Below are positions 17,192 through 25,594 of a stretch of DNA of 64,000 nucleotides, in pieces (the first letter of the stretch is position 1; every line of letters starts with the position of its first letter). The DNA lies in assembly GCA_035561135.1 (NCBI GenBank), contig DATMYA010000055.1:1-64000 (forward strand), read 5' to 3'. The DNA is from Clostridia bacterium. GTDB lineage: Bacteria; Acidobacteriota; Terriglobia; Terriglobales; Acidobacteriaceae. The translations under genes were made by a program, and so were the position numbers. The notes under the pieces were generated by a model. The model made no database searches. It was given only the letters and a program-made list of their open reading frames with translations, and was not told where the DNA came from.

Positions 17192-18492
17192 GCGGCACAC
17201 TCGATCCGTACTTCAACCGACTGGAGTCTCTCTCACTAACACATTGGAGCGGCAAGGTCGTCCAGGCGATTGGAAACCTGATCGAGTCTGAAGGTCCATT
17301 CTGTTCTGTGGGCGAGTGCTGCGACATCGTCAACGACTCCGGAACACATTTCCCCGGCGAAGTCGTGGGATTCCGCGGACCGATCGTACTGTCCATGGCG
17401 CTCGATAAACCTAGCGGCATCCGCTTCGGCAACGTTATTACCACGCGTGGACAACGCGCCACAGTGCCCGTCGGAGATGGCCTGCTCGGGCGCGTTATCG
17501 ATGGCGCAGGAATTCCGATCGACGGAGGCGGCGCAGTTAGCGCGACTGCACGGCGAGAGCTGGAAACTTCGGCACCGTCGCCACTGGAGCGCCTTCCTAT
17601 ACGGGAGCCCCTGGGATGCGGTATACGCGCAGTCGATTCCTTCCTCACCTGTGGCCGAGGTCAGCGCGTAGGCATTTTCGGCGGCAGCGGCGTAGGCAAG
17701 AGCACGCTGATTGGCATGATGACGCGTGGCACCGATGCCGACCTCACCGTTCTCGCACTGGTGGGAGAACGTGGCCGAGAAGTCGGTGAGTTCCTGGAGA
17801 CGATCGGGGACGAGGGGCGCCGCCGGTCAGTCGTGGTAGTGTCAACGTCCGACCAATCGCCCCTGCTAAGAATTCGCGCGGCACTTACTGCAACCACCAT
17901 CGCCGAGTACTTCTCAGGCACGGGAAGGAATGTGTTGCTCGTCGTCGATTCCTTGACGCGCTTCGCAATGGCGCAGCGAGAAATCGGTCTCGCGGCCGGT
18001 GAACCGCCAACGGCGAAGGGGTACACACCCTCTGTCTTCAGCCTGCTAGCCCGTGTTGTTGAGCGCGCGGGACGCTTCCAGCGCGGCAGCATAACCGCGT
18101 TCTACACCGTCTTGATGGAAGGTGACGATCAGCAGGACCCGCTGGTGGACACCGTTCGCTCCCTGCTCGATGGACACATCGTTCTGGACCGCCGATTGGC
18201 TGCACAGAACCACTATCCTCCTATCTCAATCCTGGATAGTCTGAGCCGCTTGATGCCGGCCGTTGCATCCCGAGAACATCTGACGAAAACCGGGGCTCTG
18301 CGCAGCTTGCTTGCGCTCTATTCGCGCTCAGAAGATTTGATCCGCGTAGGCGCGTATCAACGCGGAAGCGACCGCGAGCTTGATAAAGCGATTGAATTTT
18401 CGCCAGTGCTCAACGAGTTCTTGCGGCAGAGTCCCGATGAAACGCCGGCACTCGCGCGCAACGTCGAACGTCTACTCGCGCTGCCAAGCTAA
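17188..18492 (+). CDS. fliI: Flagellum-specific export ATPase FliI
   Basis: A 434-residue ATPase of the F1-beta/type III family. Walker A is GGSGVGKS (165-172) and Walker B lies in NVLLVVDSLTRFA. The YTPSVFSLLARVVERAGRF region matches the catalytic domain, and the C-terminus is the usual helical bundle. FliI energises substrate unfolding and export with FliH and FliJ. It starts with GTG overlapping the fliH stop. Confidence 0.97.
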   Translation: MSGTLDPYFNRLESLSLTHWSGKVVQAIGNLIESEGPFCSVGECCDIVNDSGTHFPGEVVGFRGPIVLSMALDKPSGIRFGNVITTRGQRATVPVGDGLLGRVIDGAGIPIDGGGAVSATARRELETSAPSPLERLPIREPLGCGIRAVDSFLTCGRGQRVGIFGGSGVGKSTLIGMMTRGTDADLTVLALVGERGREVGEFLETIGDEGRRRSVVVVSTSDQSPLLRIRAALTATTIAEYFSGTGRNVLLVVDSLTRFAMAQREIGLAAGEPPTAKGYTPSVFSLLARVVERAGRFQRGSITAFYTVLMEGDDQQDPLVDTVRSLLDGHIVLDRRLAAQNHYPPISILDSLSRLMPAVASREHLTKTGALRSLLALYSRSEDLIRVGAYQRGSDRELDKAIEFSPVLNEFLRQSPDETPALARNVERLLALPS

Positions 18493-18502
18493 GGACTGTG
18501 CG

Positions 18503-18952
18503 ATGCGGTTCCGTTTCCCCCTACAATCGCTGCTGAGATACAGAGAAAACCTGGAAGAACATGAACGCGCTTTGCTCGAGCAGTTCACCCGCGAGGCGTC
18601 GATCTTGCGCGAGCAGCTTGCGACCATCGAGTGCTCGCGCTTGCTGCAACTGCGGCATGACGCCGAAACCCTTGAGGTACACGGGCTGCGCGGATCGGAA
18701 ATGCAGTTCGCGGCCGAGTGCCACATCAACTCATCGTTGAGGCACGTCCGCCTGACTAAGGAATTGGAAGAAGTTGAACGCAAACGCTTCGATCAGCAGG
18801 GTCGCTATGCGGCAGCGCGGCAACAACGCGAGGTGCTGGACAGCCTGCGCGACACGCAGAAACAAGTCTTCGATCGCGAAGTGCTACGCCACGATCAGAA
18901 TGCTTCGGACGATCTGTTCCTCATCCGCCGCACTATGGACAAGCTTGCCTAG
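18503..18952 (+). CDS. fliJ: Flagellar export chaperone FliJ
   Basis: A 149-residue, almost entirely helical, charged coiled-coil protein opening with MRFRFPLQSLLRYRENLEEHE, which is the FliJ N-terminal motif (about 20 residues). FliJ acts as the central stalk of the export ATPase and recycles chaperones. The ATG at 18503 has AAGGA upstream and directly follows fliI; an open frame further upstream overlaps fliI and is not used. A 170-base gap after it holds the sigma-54 promoter of fliK. A motE gene, often found here, is not recognised. Confidence 0.9.
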   Translation: MRFRFPLQSLLRYRENLEEHERALLEQFTREASILREQLATIECSRLLQLRHDAETLEVHGLRGSEMQFAAECHINSSLRHVRLTKELEEVERKRFDQQGRYAAARQQREVLDSLRDTQKQVFDREVLRHDQNASDDLFLIRRTMDKLA

Positions 18953-19089
18953 CAAAGTAGGCAAATGTTGCCCGAAGCGCACCTTCCCTTCCCCCCGACT
19001 CCGTGAGCTTTACGTCGGCGCAACTCTGAATGACTTGAGCGCGAGAGAGTTGCTGGTCTAACAGGATTACTCGTCCGATGCTCCGACTT

Positions 19090-19105
19090 TGGCACTGCGT
19101 CTGCA
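19090..19105 (+). promoter_or_regulatory. Sigma-54 promoter before fliK-flgD-flgE
   Basis: TGGCAC (19090-19095), 5-base spacer, CTGCA (19101-19105): one mismatch to the sigma-54 consensus, with correct GG to GC spacing. The predicted start site is about 19116, seven bases before the ATG at 19123. It lies in the fliJ-fliK gap and separates the proximal from the hook genes. Confidence 0.8.
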
Positions 19106-19122
19106 AGAGAACACATGCAGCG

Positions 19123-20802
19123 ATGCCGAGCCCAATTCAACTCGAGTGTACAAATACGGCATCAAGGATCGGCGCTTCTCAGTCCACCGCCGTGTCCGGC
19201 GCCGATTCGCCGTTTGCCGGATTGCTCGCCGCGGCGCGAGCTTCCGCGCACACTGAAGCACCCGCGTGGAAATATTCGAGAGATACAAGTGCGCCGAACT
19301 CGTCACAAGGGGCGAGGGGCGAAGATGCAGACGACGAGGATGTGCGGCTCCACGTTGCCTCTGCCGAAGACGGCGAGGACATCGATACTCTTGCGACTTT
19401 GGATGTCATCTTGGCCCAACCGCTCCCGGCAGTGCCCGTACAAACGTTAAGCGCGGAGTGCATGACACAGTCCTGTGAGGCCAACGCCTTGGCAACGGAA
19501 GCATCTCTGCCAACGGGTTCGTCAGCGGCACACGATTCGCCGGCATCCTTTTCCGCCGGAGCGACCTTATCCCTCGACACCGCCGCTCGGCTCGAATTCA
19601 GCACGGTAGATGAGTGTCTGGAGACAGACGAGGGGCTCATCGGCGCGAACGAAAAGCAGTCGAACAATTCGCAGATACACCGTGCGAATGATCGAGATGT
19701 TTCCTTCGAGGCCGACGTAAACATTGTCGCCGCAGCGACCGTAGCAGCAGAACAGGCACTTGCGCACGGCGAGTCGTCACAGCTTGAGCATACGACAGAT
19801 CTCGAAATACTTGCCCCACAGGTCGCGGCACAGTTGCCGGGCGACCCGAAGGCGCGAACGCCCAATCCTATCGTCACGCAATCAGCTGTAGCGCAGGCGT
19901 CGTCATCGGAGAGAGCAAGGGCAGTCGTGGCATTGCCGAAGAGCCCAGATCAGCCACCCCCGTTATGCAGCGTAGCGACGCAAGCAAACGATGCCTTGAA
20001 CAACAATCCGGCGAACAACGATTCGTTGGCGAAAGATTCGACATCCACCGTGCCTTCGGTGTCAGCAGAGGCGACCGCTGGAGAGAACCACGACAACTCA
20101 AGAAAAGTGCGCTCAGAAAGACGCGACGCACAAATGCAACCGTCGCATTCACAGATGCAACCCGCCAACACAATTGCCGAAATCGCAACAGTTGTGTCAA
20201 CAAGTGTCGGAGAGCGGAGCACAACATCTGCGGGCAGCGCAGTCGAGCACGCAGAACTGCTGCCACTGCACACTATGGTCGAGACTGGCACAACGACTAA
20301 CCAGCCGAAAGCAGAGATCACCGAAATCACGAGCGCGTCAGCTGACTTAGCGGCGAGCAGGCACGAGGCACGTTCTGCACAGGCGGCAGCGGCACAGGAA
20401 CTCGTGCACGCCGTGCGATTGCTCGATCGCCTTAATCACTCGGAAATGCGCATTGGGCTGACAACTGAGTACGGTCGCATCGATATCCGGACGGTGATAC
20501 GCGACAGCCACGTGGGAGCAACGATTGGGATTGAAGCAGGCGAGCTTGGCAGTGCCCTCACGGCCCAGTTGCCCGCCCTGAAGGAGGCACTCACGAGCCA
20601 TCGCCTGGATTCAACCGTGGTGGTGTACGACGCAGGAACTGGTCACCACGCTGGCTCGCAGCATGGCAATGCCAGGCAGCACCCGCAAGCGACATCGCCG
20701 GTTCCAGGCATAGCCTCAGAAGATCCGGCGGCACCGCGCGACTCGAGTCGCTTGATGACCGGCGATTCCGACTATGGCACAGGATTGAATGTAACCGCAT
20801 AA
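19123..20802 (+). CDS. fliK: Flagellar hook-length control protein FliK
   Basis: A 559-residue protein. The long N-terminal part (about residues 1-440) is low-complexity, rich in Ala, Ser, Thr and Glu, as expected for the FliK molecular ruler. The conserved C-terminal domain (VRLLDRLNHSEMRIGLTTEY is its start, then IGIEAGELGSALTAQLPALKEAL) matches the Flg_hook domain that switches FlhB export specificity. The frame is open from an ATG at 19078, but that codon lies upstream of the sigma-54 promoter, so 19123 is preferred. No Shine-Dalgarno is visible. It is followed by flgD after 11 bases. Confidence 0.85.
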   Translation: MPSPIQLECTNTASRIGASQSTAVSGADSPFAGLLAAARASAHTEAPAWKYSRDTSAPNSSQGARGEDADDEDVRLHVASAEDGEDIDTLATLDVILAQPLPAVPVQTLSAECMTQSCEANALATEASLPTGSSAAHDSPASFSAGATLSLDTAARLEFSTVDECLETDEGLIGANEKQSNNSQIHRANDRDVSFEADVNIVAAATVAAEQALAHGESSQLEHTTDLEILAPQVAAQLPGDPKARTPNPIVTQSAVAQASSSERARAVVALPKSPDQPPPLCSVATQANDALNNNPANNDSLAKDSTSTVPSVSAEATAGENHDNSRKVRSERRDAQMQPSHSQMQPANTIAEIATVVSTSVGERSTTSAGSAVEHAELLPLHTMVETGTTTNQPKAEITEITSASADLAASRHEARSAQAAAAQELVHAVRLLDRLNHSEMRIGLTTEYGRIDIRTVIRDSHVGATIGIEAGELGSALTAQLPALKEALTSHRLDSTVVVYDAGTGHHAGSQHGNARQHPQATSPVPGIASEDPAAPRDSSRLMTGDSDYGTGLNVTA

Positions 20803-20813
20803 GGGGGACAGAG

Positions 20814-21092
20814 ATGCAGATTTATGGCGCAACACAGTCGCAACCGGCCGAACAAAAAAGCGACTCCAGTGCGACGCTGGGCGGAGAAATGGGAGACATG
20901 TTCCTGAAACTGCTTACGACGCAGTTAAAAGCGCAGGACCCCATTTCACCGATGAACCCAACGGAATTCGTCGGCCAACTGGTGCAGTTCAATACATTAG
21001 GGCAGATCGTAGCGATTCGCGAACTGCTTGAACCTCAAAACATCGAGTCCACGAGGGGCGCAACAGCGCCTGCGATTGCAGGAGGAAAGTAA
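20814..21092 (+). CDS. flgD: Very short FlgD hook-capping protein
   Basis: Only 92 residues. It contains the conserved N-terminal FlgD segment (MFLKLLTTQLKAQDPISPMN, then EFVGQLVQFNTLGQI), which is the part needed for export and hook-cap binding. The Tudor and fibronectin-III-like domains of the usual 140-230-residue proteins are absent, and the frame ends normally at flgE with TAATG overlap, so this is not an assembly edge. Short FlgD proteins exist in some bacteria but this is near the lower limit. Whether it caps hooks alone is unknown. Confidence 0.85.
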   Translation: MQIYGATQSQPAEQKSDSSATLGGEMGDMFLKLLTTQLKAQDPISPMNPTEFVGQLVQFNTLGQIVAIRELLEPQNIESTRGATAPAIAGGK

Positions 21093-22396
21093 TGCCGGTT
21101 TTCTCGATTCCGCTTTCTGGTCTAACCGCAAGTTCTACCGCTCTGTCTGCAATCGCAAACAACCTCGCCAACCTGAATACAGTTGGCTACAAGCAGACGC
21201 GCGCCACCTTTCGCGACCTCTTTTACCAGAGGATCGGCTCAAATGGCGCCGGCGACCCCATCCAGATCGGCGCGGGAGCCGCAGTGGGCTCACTTTCCAC
21301 GGTGTTCACCGGAGGCAACGTTGAGACGAGCGGCATTTCGACCGATGTCGCCATCACCGGTGACGGGTTCTTCGTCGTCGAAAAAGATGGGATGTTGCAA
21401 TACACGCGCGCCGGCAACTTTTCCGAAAGTCCGGAGGGCTTTCTCGTCACAGAGGACGGCGCGCAAGTGCTCGGGTATCCGTCTATCAACGGCCAAATCA
21501 GCACTGGGCAGGGACTCGGACCCATCCAACTCGGCAAAGGGCAGATCAATCCTCCGCAAGCAACATCCACGTTACAAATGAAGACAAACCTGGACGCGAA
21601 CGCCCTCGCAGGCACGACGTTCAGCACACCACTTACCGTGTACGACTCCCTTGGCGCAAGCCACGTAGTCACGTTCAAGTTCACCAAAACGGGTGCGGAC
21701 GCGCTAGGCAATTCCGCGTGGAGCTACGAAGCCTCGGTCCCTAGCCTGGAGATGAAGCCTGCGCTGGATGCGAGCGGCAACCCGATACCGATCGATCCCA
21801 AGGTGCCGAAGGCCGTCGTGAGTGGTTCCGTGAGTTTTGACGGCTTTGGCAAACTCGTTCCAAGCATAGATATCAGTGGCTTGCCAATCTACGACGATGT
21901 CGCACTGAACATCAGTGGCTTCGCGAATGGCGCCAACGATCTGAACACTTCCTGGAAGGTGTTCGACAACAAGGTGGGCCTGCTGACGCAAGTGGCCGCA
22001 CCCAGTGACACGGCCTCGACCTACCAAGACGGCTTCGGTGCAGGCTCCATGCTCGATTTCGCAATCGGCGCGGATGGCGTGGTGCTCGGCGCCTTCACGA
22101 ACGGCACAAAGATGCTTGGCCAGTTGGCGCTCGCGACATTTCCCAATGTGCAGGGGCTCACGCGCCAGGGGCACAACAACTTCGCCTCGACGCTTGCCTC
22201 GGGACAGGCAGCCATTGGAGAACCTGGAACCGGCGGACGCGGGACATTGGCAGGCGGTGCGCTGGAGCTGTCCAACGTTGATATCGCACGCGAGTTCGCG
22301 CAGTTGATCATGGCGCAGCGTGGCTTCCAGGCAAATGCGCGCGCAATCACCACCTTCGACGAAATCACGCAGGAGACCATCAACCTCAAACGTTAG
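21092..22396 (+). CDS. flgE: Flagellar hook protein FlgE
   Basis: A 434-residue axial protein. N-terminus IPLSGLTASSTALSAIANNL and C-terminus ELSNVDIAREFAQLIMAQRG (residues about 390-410) plus RAITTFDEITQETINLKR are diagnostic of FlgE. The middle domains (DGFFVVEKDG, VYDSLGASHVVTFKF) form the outside of the hook. The ATG overlaps the flgD stop. A strong hairpin follows at 22408-22441, marking the end of this transcript. Confidence 0.96.
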   Translation: MPVFSIPLSGLTASSTALSAIANNLANLNTVGYKQTRATFRDLFYQRIGSNGAGDPIQIGAGAAVGSLSTVFTGGNVETSGISTDVAITGDGFFVVEKDGMLQYTRAGNFSESPEGFLVTEDGAQVLGYPSINGQISTGQGLGPIQLGKGQINPPQATSTLQMKTNLDANALAGTTFSTPLTVYDSLGASHVVTFKFTKTGADALGNSAWSYEASVPSLEMKPALDASGNPIPIDPKVPKAVVSGSVSFDGFGKLVPSIDISGLPIYDDVALNISGFANGANDLNTSWKVFDNKVGLLTQVAAPSDTASTYQDGFGAGSMLDFAIGADGVVLGAFTNGTKMLGQLALATFPNVQGLTRQGHNNFASTLASGQAAIGEPGTGGRGTLAGGALELSNVDIAREFAQLIMAQRGFQANARAITTFDEITQETINLKR

Positions 22397-22407
22397 CGAT
22401 GACCGAA

Positions 22408-22441
22408 TGAGGAAGGGCAGGCTTCGCAATGCCCTTCCTCA
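22408..22441 (+). terminator. Terminator hairpin after flgE
   Basis: A perfect 12-base-pair stem TGAGGAAGGGCA/TGCCCTTCCTCA with a 10-base loop starts 12 bases after the flgE stop. The following GAGTCTTCT is only a weak T-rich tail, so termination may be partial. Confidence 0.7.
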
Positions 22442-22590
22442 GAGTCTTCTAATGAGACCATTCCAATCCTGAACTGCGCGTTTCGGCAGGATTGTGCAAA
22501 TCTTTAGTCGCCCTTCCCGTCCGAACGGCTAAGTGCAAGCGAGTCGGCGACTTCACGATTCTCGCCGCGTCACGTTCTCCGCGTCACTCC

Positions 22591-22606
22591 CGGCAACTCA
22601 ATTGCA
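22591..22606 (+). promoter_or_regulatory. Sigma-54 promoter of the fliL operon
   Basis: CGGCAA (22591-22596), 5-base spacer, TTGCA (22602-22606): the invariant GG and GC are correctly spaced, with two mismatches in the -24 box. The predicted start is near 22617, four bases before the fliL ATG. Confidence 0.65.
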
Positions 22607-22620
22607 CAACTATCCTCGCA

Positions 22621-23106
22621 ATGTCGGACAACACAACTGAAATTCTAGAAACAGTGCCCGCGAAGAAATCGCGCGGCTTGGGTTGGGCCTTTGTCGCGCT
22701 GCTGATTACTGCCGCAGTACTCGCGGCTATGCTGCTCGTCGTGAGCCGTCGTCAGGCGCACAAAAGGACTGTCGTCGCTGAACCGCCGGTTGGCGCCGTG
22801 CTGCACCTGGAGACATTCGTCGTGAACGTAGGCGAATCCGAACAGGGCGGGTATCTGCGAGTAGGAATTGATCTGGGACTGGAGAGCGCGCCTGGTAAAT
22901 CGGGCGAAGGCAAAGAGTCGCAACTGCCGACCGCCATGATCCGCGATACAACATTGGGCGTCCTGAGTGTCGCAAAGGCGGACGAACTGTTGACCGCCGA
23001 AGGCAAAAAAAAGCTAAAGGAAACACTTCAGCAAGCGCTGAACGCGCGTGCGCCCGAACTTCGTGTCCGCGAAGTGTACTTCACCGAATTCATGATGCAG
23101 AGGTAA
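22621..23106 (+). CDS. fliL: Flagellar basal-body-associated protein FliL
   Basis: A 161-residue bitopic membrane protein. One transmembrane helix lies at about residues 22-42 (GWAFVALLITAAVLAAMLLV), and the periplasmic domain has the family's pattern (LETFVVNVGESEQGGYLRVGI and the C-terminal VREVYFTEFMMQR). FliL surrounds the stator and supports torque. The ATG at 22621 is chosen: the frame opens upstream at 22492 but the upstream codons lie before the sigma-54 promoter. It is the first gene of a long unit reaching at least fliA. Confidence 0.92.
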   Translation: MSDNTTEILETVPAKKSRGLGWAFVALLITAAVLAAMLLVVSRRQAHKRTVVAEPPVGAVLHLETFVVNVGESEQGGYLRVGIDLGLESAPGKSGEGKESQLPTAMIRDTTLGVLSVAKADELLTAEGKKKLKETLQQALNARAPELRVREVYFTEFMMQR

Positions 23107-23112
23107 TCGACA

Positions 23113-23391
23113 GTGCAGACGCAAGCACTCGAATTGACTAAGGAGCAAGTACGAATTGTCGACGAAGACTGGGGGACCATGTTGTCGCTTCCCTGCCAGC
23201 TCACGTTGGAGCTGCGGGTGCCGGCGTTCACGGTGCGGAGTCTGCTCAGGCTCGAAAAAGACACTGTGATCGACACCAAGTGGAGCCAGGGCACGGACAT
23301 TCCGCTTCGCGCAAATGGACAGTTAATCGGTTGGACGGAGTTCGAAGTGGTGGGCGAGCGTCTTGCGCTGCGACTGACGGAGTTGGCATGA
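23113..23391 (+). CDS. fliN: Flagellar motor switch protein FliN (short form)
   Basis: A 92-residue protein that is essentially a single SpoA/FliN C-ring domain (LPCQLTLELRVPAFTVRSLL, then DIPLRANGQLIGWTEFEVVGERLALRLTEL across residues about 58-90). It starts with GTG at 23113, six bases after fliL, and overlaps the next gene by four bases. A second, larger FliN/FliY-like protein is encoded at 30553, so the C ring may contain two FliN-type subunits. FliN binds FliH and helps to dock export cargo. Confidence 0.85.
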   Translation: MQTQALELTKEQVRIVDEDWGTMLSLPCQLTLELRVPAFTVRSLLRLEKDTVIDTKWSQGTDIPLRANGQLIGWTEFEVVGERLALRLTELA

Positions 23392-23792
23392 GTTCACGAA
23401 CTCGCAAGAACACAAGGAAGAAACGTAAAGCGATCACTACGTTGCCACGCGCGCGCACACTCGCACGTGCCTCATGGCGGCAAAAGCTGAACAAGCTGCT
23501 GTTCTGGCTATCTGAGCGGATGCGGCAGGCGCAGGCCGCAAGACCAGCGCGGAAGCTGCGCGTCTGTGAGACGGCGTCGCTCGGCGACAAACGTTTTGTC
23601 GCCGTCGTTCAGTTTGAGAATGAACGATTTCTTCTCGGAGGCGCTGCGGGCTCTGTAACGCTCATTGCGCGACTCGGCGCAAGCCAGGCGTTCGTCTCCG
23701 CTCTCGATGCGTGTGTCGTTCCGAAAATGCCTGTCCAGTTCGCGACCTTGCAGACGCAGAAACCGGATACGCCGGAGCGCGTTGCAAGATGA
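23388..23792 (+). CDS. fliO: FliO-like export protein without clear membrane helix
   Basis: A 134-residue basic protein sitting exactly where fliO is expected, between fliN and fliP, with four-base overlaps on both sides. Residues about 65-100 (RKLRVCETASLGDKRFVAVV, then FLLGGAAGSVTLIARL) resemble the cytoplasmic FliO domain. The normal N-terminal transmembrane helix is not seen: the N-terminus is rich in Lys and Arg, with only a short hydrophobic patch (KLLFWLSE). Assignment rests on position and this weak similarity. It could use another protein as membrane anchor. Confidence 0.6.
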   Translation: MSSRTRKNTRKKRKAITTLPRARTLARASWRQKLNKLLFWLSERMRQAQAARPARKLRVCETASLGDKRFVAVVQFENERFLLGGAAGSVTLIARLGASQAFVSALDACVVPKMPVQFATLQTQKPDTPERVAR

Positions 23793-24544
23793 AGCGGCTT
23801 TTCACATGCGTCACCGTGGCGGTGCTGCTCTTGAGCGCGCCCGTCACTCTGGCCGGACCGGTTCCGAGTGCCCTGCCGGCGCCCGCGACCGGATTGCAAT
23901 GGAGCGGCCTCGGCACAAGCGGCTCGATGCCGTGGGGCATTGTCGTGCTGCTCACGGTTCTGACGCTTCTCCCCGCCTTGTTGCTGTGCATGACGCCGTT
24001 CATCCGGCTGCTTGTCATCTTCCATTTCTTGCGGCAGGCGCTTGGAACCCAGACGACTCCGAGTAACCAGACGCTGATCGGCCTATCACTGGTGTTGACG
24101 TACTTCCTTATGCAACCTGTCGCCGTGGCCATCCAACAGCAGGCGCTCACTCCTTTTCAGCAAGGTCGTGTAACGGCGTTCCAGGCGGCGGAGTTAGGCT
24201 CCGCGCCGTTGAAGCACTTCATGTTGAAGTACGTGCGCGAGAAGGATGCGGCGCTCTTCGTAGAGTTGGCGCATGAGCCTCGCCCACGTACGCCGGACGA
24301 CCTGTCGTTGCGAATCGTGATGCCCGCTTACATCCTCTCTGAACTCAAGGCCGGTTTCCAGATCGGCGCCGTGCTCTTTCTCCCATTCCTCGTCGTCGAT
24401 CTTGTGGTGGCTTCCATCACGACTTCGATAGGAATGCTGCAACTTCCTCCCGTCGTGATTTCTACGCCTCTAAAGCTGCTGCTGTTCGTAATGGTGGACG
24501 GCTGGAACCTGCTGGTGGGTTCTGTCATGCGGAGCTTCACCTGA
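23789..24544 (+). CDS. fliP: Flagellar export gate protein FliP
   Basis: A 251-residue membrane protein. It has a cleavable signal peptide (MKRLFTCVTVAVLLLSAPVTLAG), then membrane segments and the signatures MTPFIRLLVIFHFLRQALG and LPFLVVDLVVASITTSIGM. FliP forms the core of the export gate with FliQ and FliR. The frame is open upstream, but ATG 23789 overlaps the fliO stop and begins the signal peptide. FliQ starts on its stop codon (TGATG). Confidence 0.97.
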   Translation: MKRLFTCVTVAVLLLSAPVTLAGPVPSALPAPATGLQWSGLGTSGSMPWGIVVLLTVLTLLPALLLCMTPFIRLLVIFHFLRQALGTQTTPSNQTLIGLSLVLTYFLMQPVAVAIQQQALTPFQQGRVTAFQAAELGSAPLKHFMLKYVREKDAALFVELAHEPRPRTPDDLSLRIVMPAYILSELKAGFQIGAVLFLPFLVVDLVVASITTSIGMLQLPPVVISTPLKLLLFVMVDGWNLLVGSVMRSFT

Positions 24545-24813
24545 TGCCCATGGAAACAGTGGTCGAGCTCGGAAGGACAACCTTGAAGGCGGCGTTGCTG
24601 ATCTGCGCTCCGGTCCTGGCGATTGCGACCATCGTCAGCCTGCTGATCAACATTGTGCAGGTATTGACTTCCGTGCAGGAGACGACGGTTGCGACCGTGC
24701 CACGACTGCTGGCGGCTGCGCTCGCAATTTTTTTATTGCTCCCGTGGATGCTGCGGCGACTCGCGATGTTCACCACAGACGTATTCGGCGATTTTCATCG
24801 CTACCTGGGCTGA
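24544..24813 (+). CDS. fliQ: Flagellar export gate protein FliQ
   Basis: An 89-residue protein of normal length with two hydrophobic helices, one near residues 14-38 (TTLKAALLICAPVLAIATIV) and one near 52-72 (TVPRLLAAALAIFLLLPWML). QVLTSVQETT between them is the FliQ signature. It overlaps fliP by TGATG and precedes fliR by four bases. Confidence 0.96.
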   Translation: MPMETVVELGRTTLKAALLICAPVLAIATIVSLLINIVQVLTSVQETTVATVPRLLAAALAIFLLLPWMLRRLAMFTTDVFGDFHRYLG

Positions 24814-24817
24814 GGTC

Positions 24818-25585
24818 ATGATGCTGGATATCGACAAGGCAATCGCAGGCTTGGTGTTCGTTGGCGTTCGCGTCTCCGGCTTGCTGCTGTTCGCGCCTTT
24901 TCTGGGCAGCATGACGGTTCCGGCGCGCGTCAAGGCCAGCCTTGCGGTTGCGATCACCGCCTTGCTGTGGCCCGCGCAGATGGCGAATGTTGGGTCGCTC
25001 ACGGCACTAGATGCAACGAAGCTGATTGGCAGTGAATTCGTCATTGGCTTGCTGATGGGTTTGTCGGTGGCCTTGATTTTCGACGCAGTTCAATTGTCGG
25101 GACAGGTATTGGGTCTACAGATGGGCTACTCGCTGGTCAACATCATGGATCCGCAGACACAGGTGGATACGCCTGTGCTGGCGCTCTTCCACCAGACGAT
25201 CGCAATGCTCATCTTTCTTCGGCTCGACGTTCACCACTGGATGTTGCGCGGCGTGGCACGCAGTTTCGGATACATGCCGGCGGGCAACGTGATGACGAAC
25301 GGCGCGGTAGCCGACGCTGCGCTACGTGCTGCCGGCGGCATTTGGCTCGCAGGTGTGCAGATTGCCGCACCAGCACTGGCGGCGACGATGTTGGCGGATG
25401 TTGCGCTGGCATTTCTCGGCAAAGCATCGCCGCAATTGCCGGTGCTATTCATCGGTCTTTCCGTGAAGAACGTGCTTGGACTTGTGATGTTGATTTCCGC
25501 CATCAGCCTGTGGCCTGGACTGATGGAGCGCTACTTCAGCTCGGCTGTGGAAACGGGCGAACGACTGCTGCAACTTGCGCATTGA
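24818..25585 (+). CDS. fliR: Flagellar export gate protein FliR
   Basis: A 255-residue polytopic protein with about six hydrophobic segments and the conserved VRVSGLLLFAPFLGSMTVPARVK-type N-terminus (residues about 16-40), GLQMGYSLVNIMDPQTQ and a C-terminal SVKNVLGLVM. FliR completes the FliPQR gate. ATG 24818 is preceded by GAGG; a second ATG follows immediately. The start is chosen from this site and from the family N-terminus rather than the open frame upstream. Confidence 0.95.
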   Translation: MMLDIDKAIAGLVFVGVRVSGLLLFAPFLGSMTVPARVKASLAVAITALLWPAQMANVGSLTALDATKLIGSEFVIGLLMGLSVALIFDAVQLSGQVLGLQMGYSLVNIMDPQTQVDTPVLALFHQTIAMLIFLRLDVHHWMLRGVARSFGYMPAGNVMTNGAVADAALRAAGGIWLAGVQIAAPALAATMLADVALAFLGKASPQLPVLFIGLSVKNVLGLVMLISAISLWPGLMERYFSSAVETGERLLQLAH

Positions 25586-25594
25586 GGCGAACTG

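Noticed and set aside
18953..19122. Possible motE or other small gene between fliJ and fliK
   Set aside because: Only short, unsupported frames; the gap is largely accounted for by the sigma-54 promoter.
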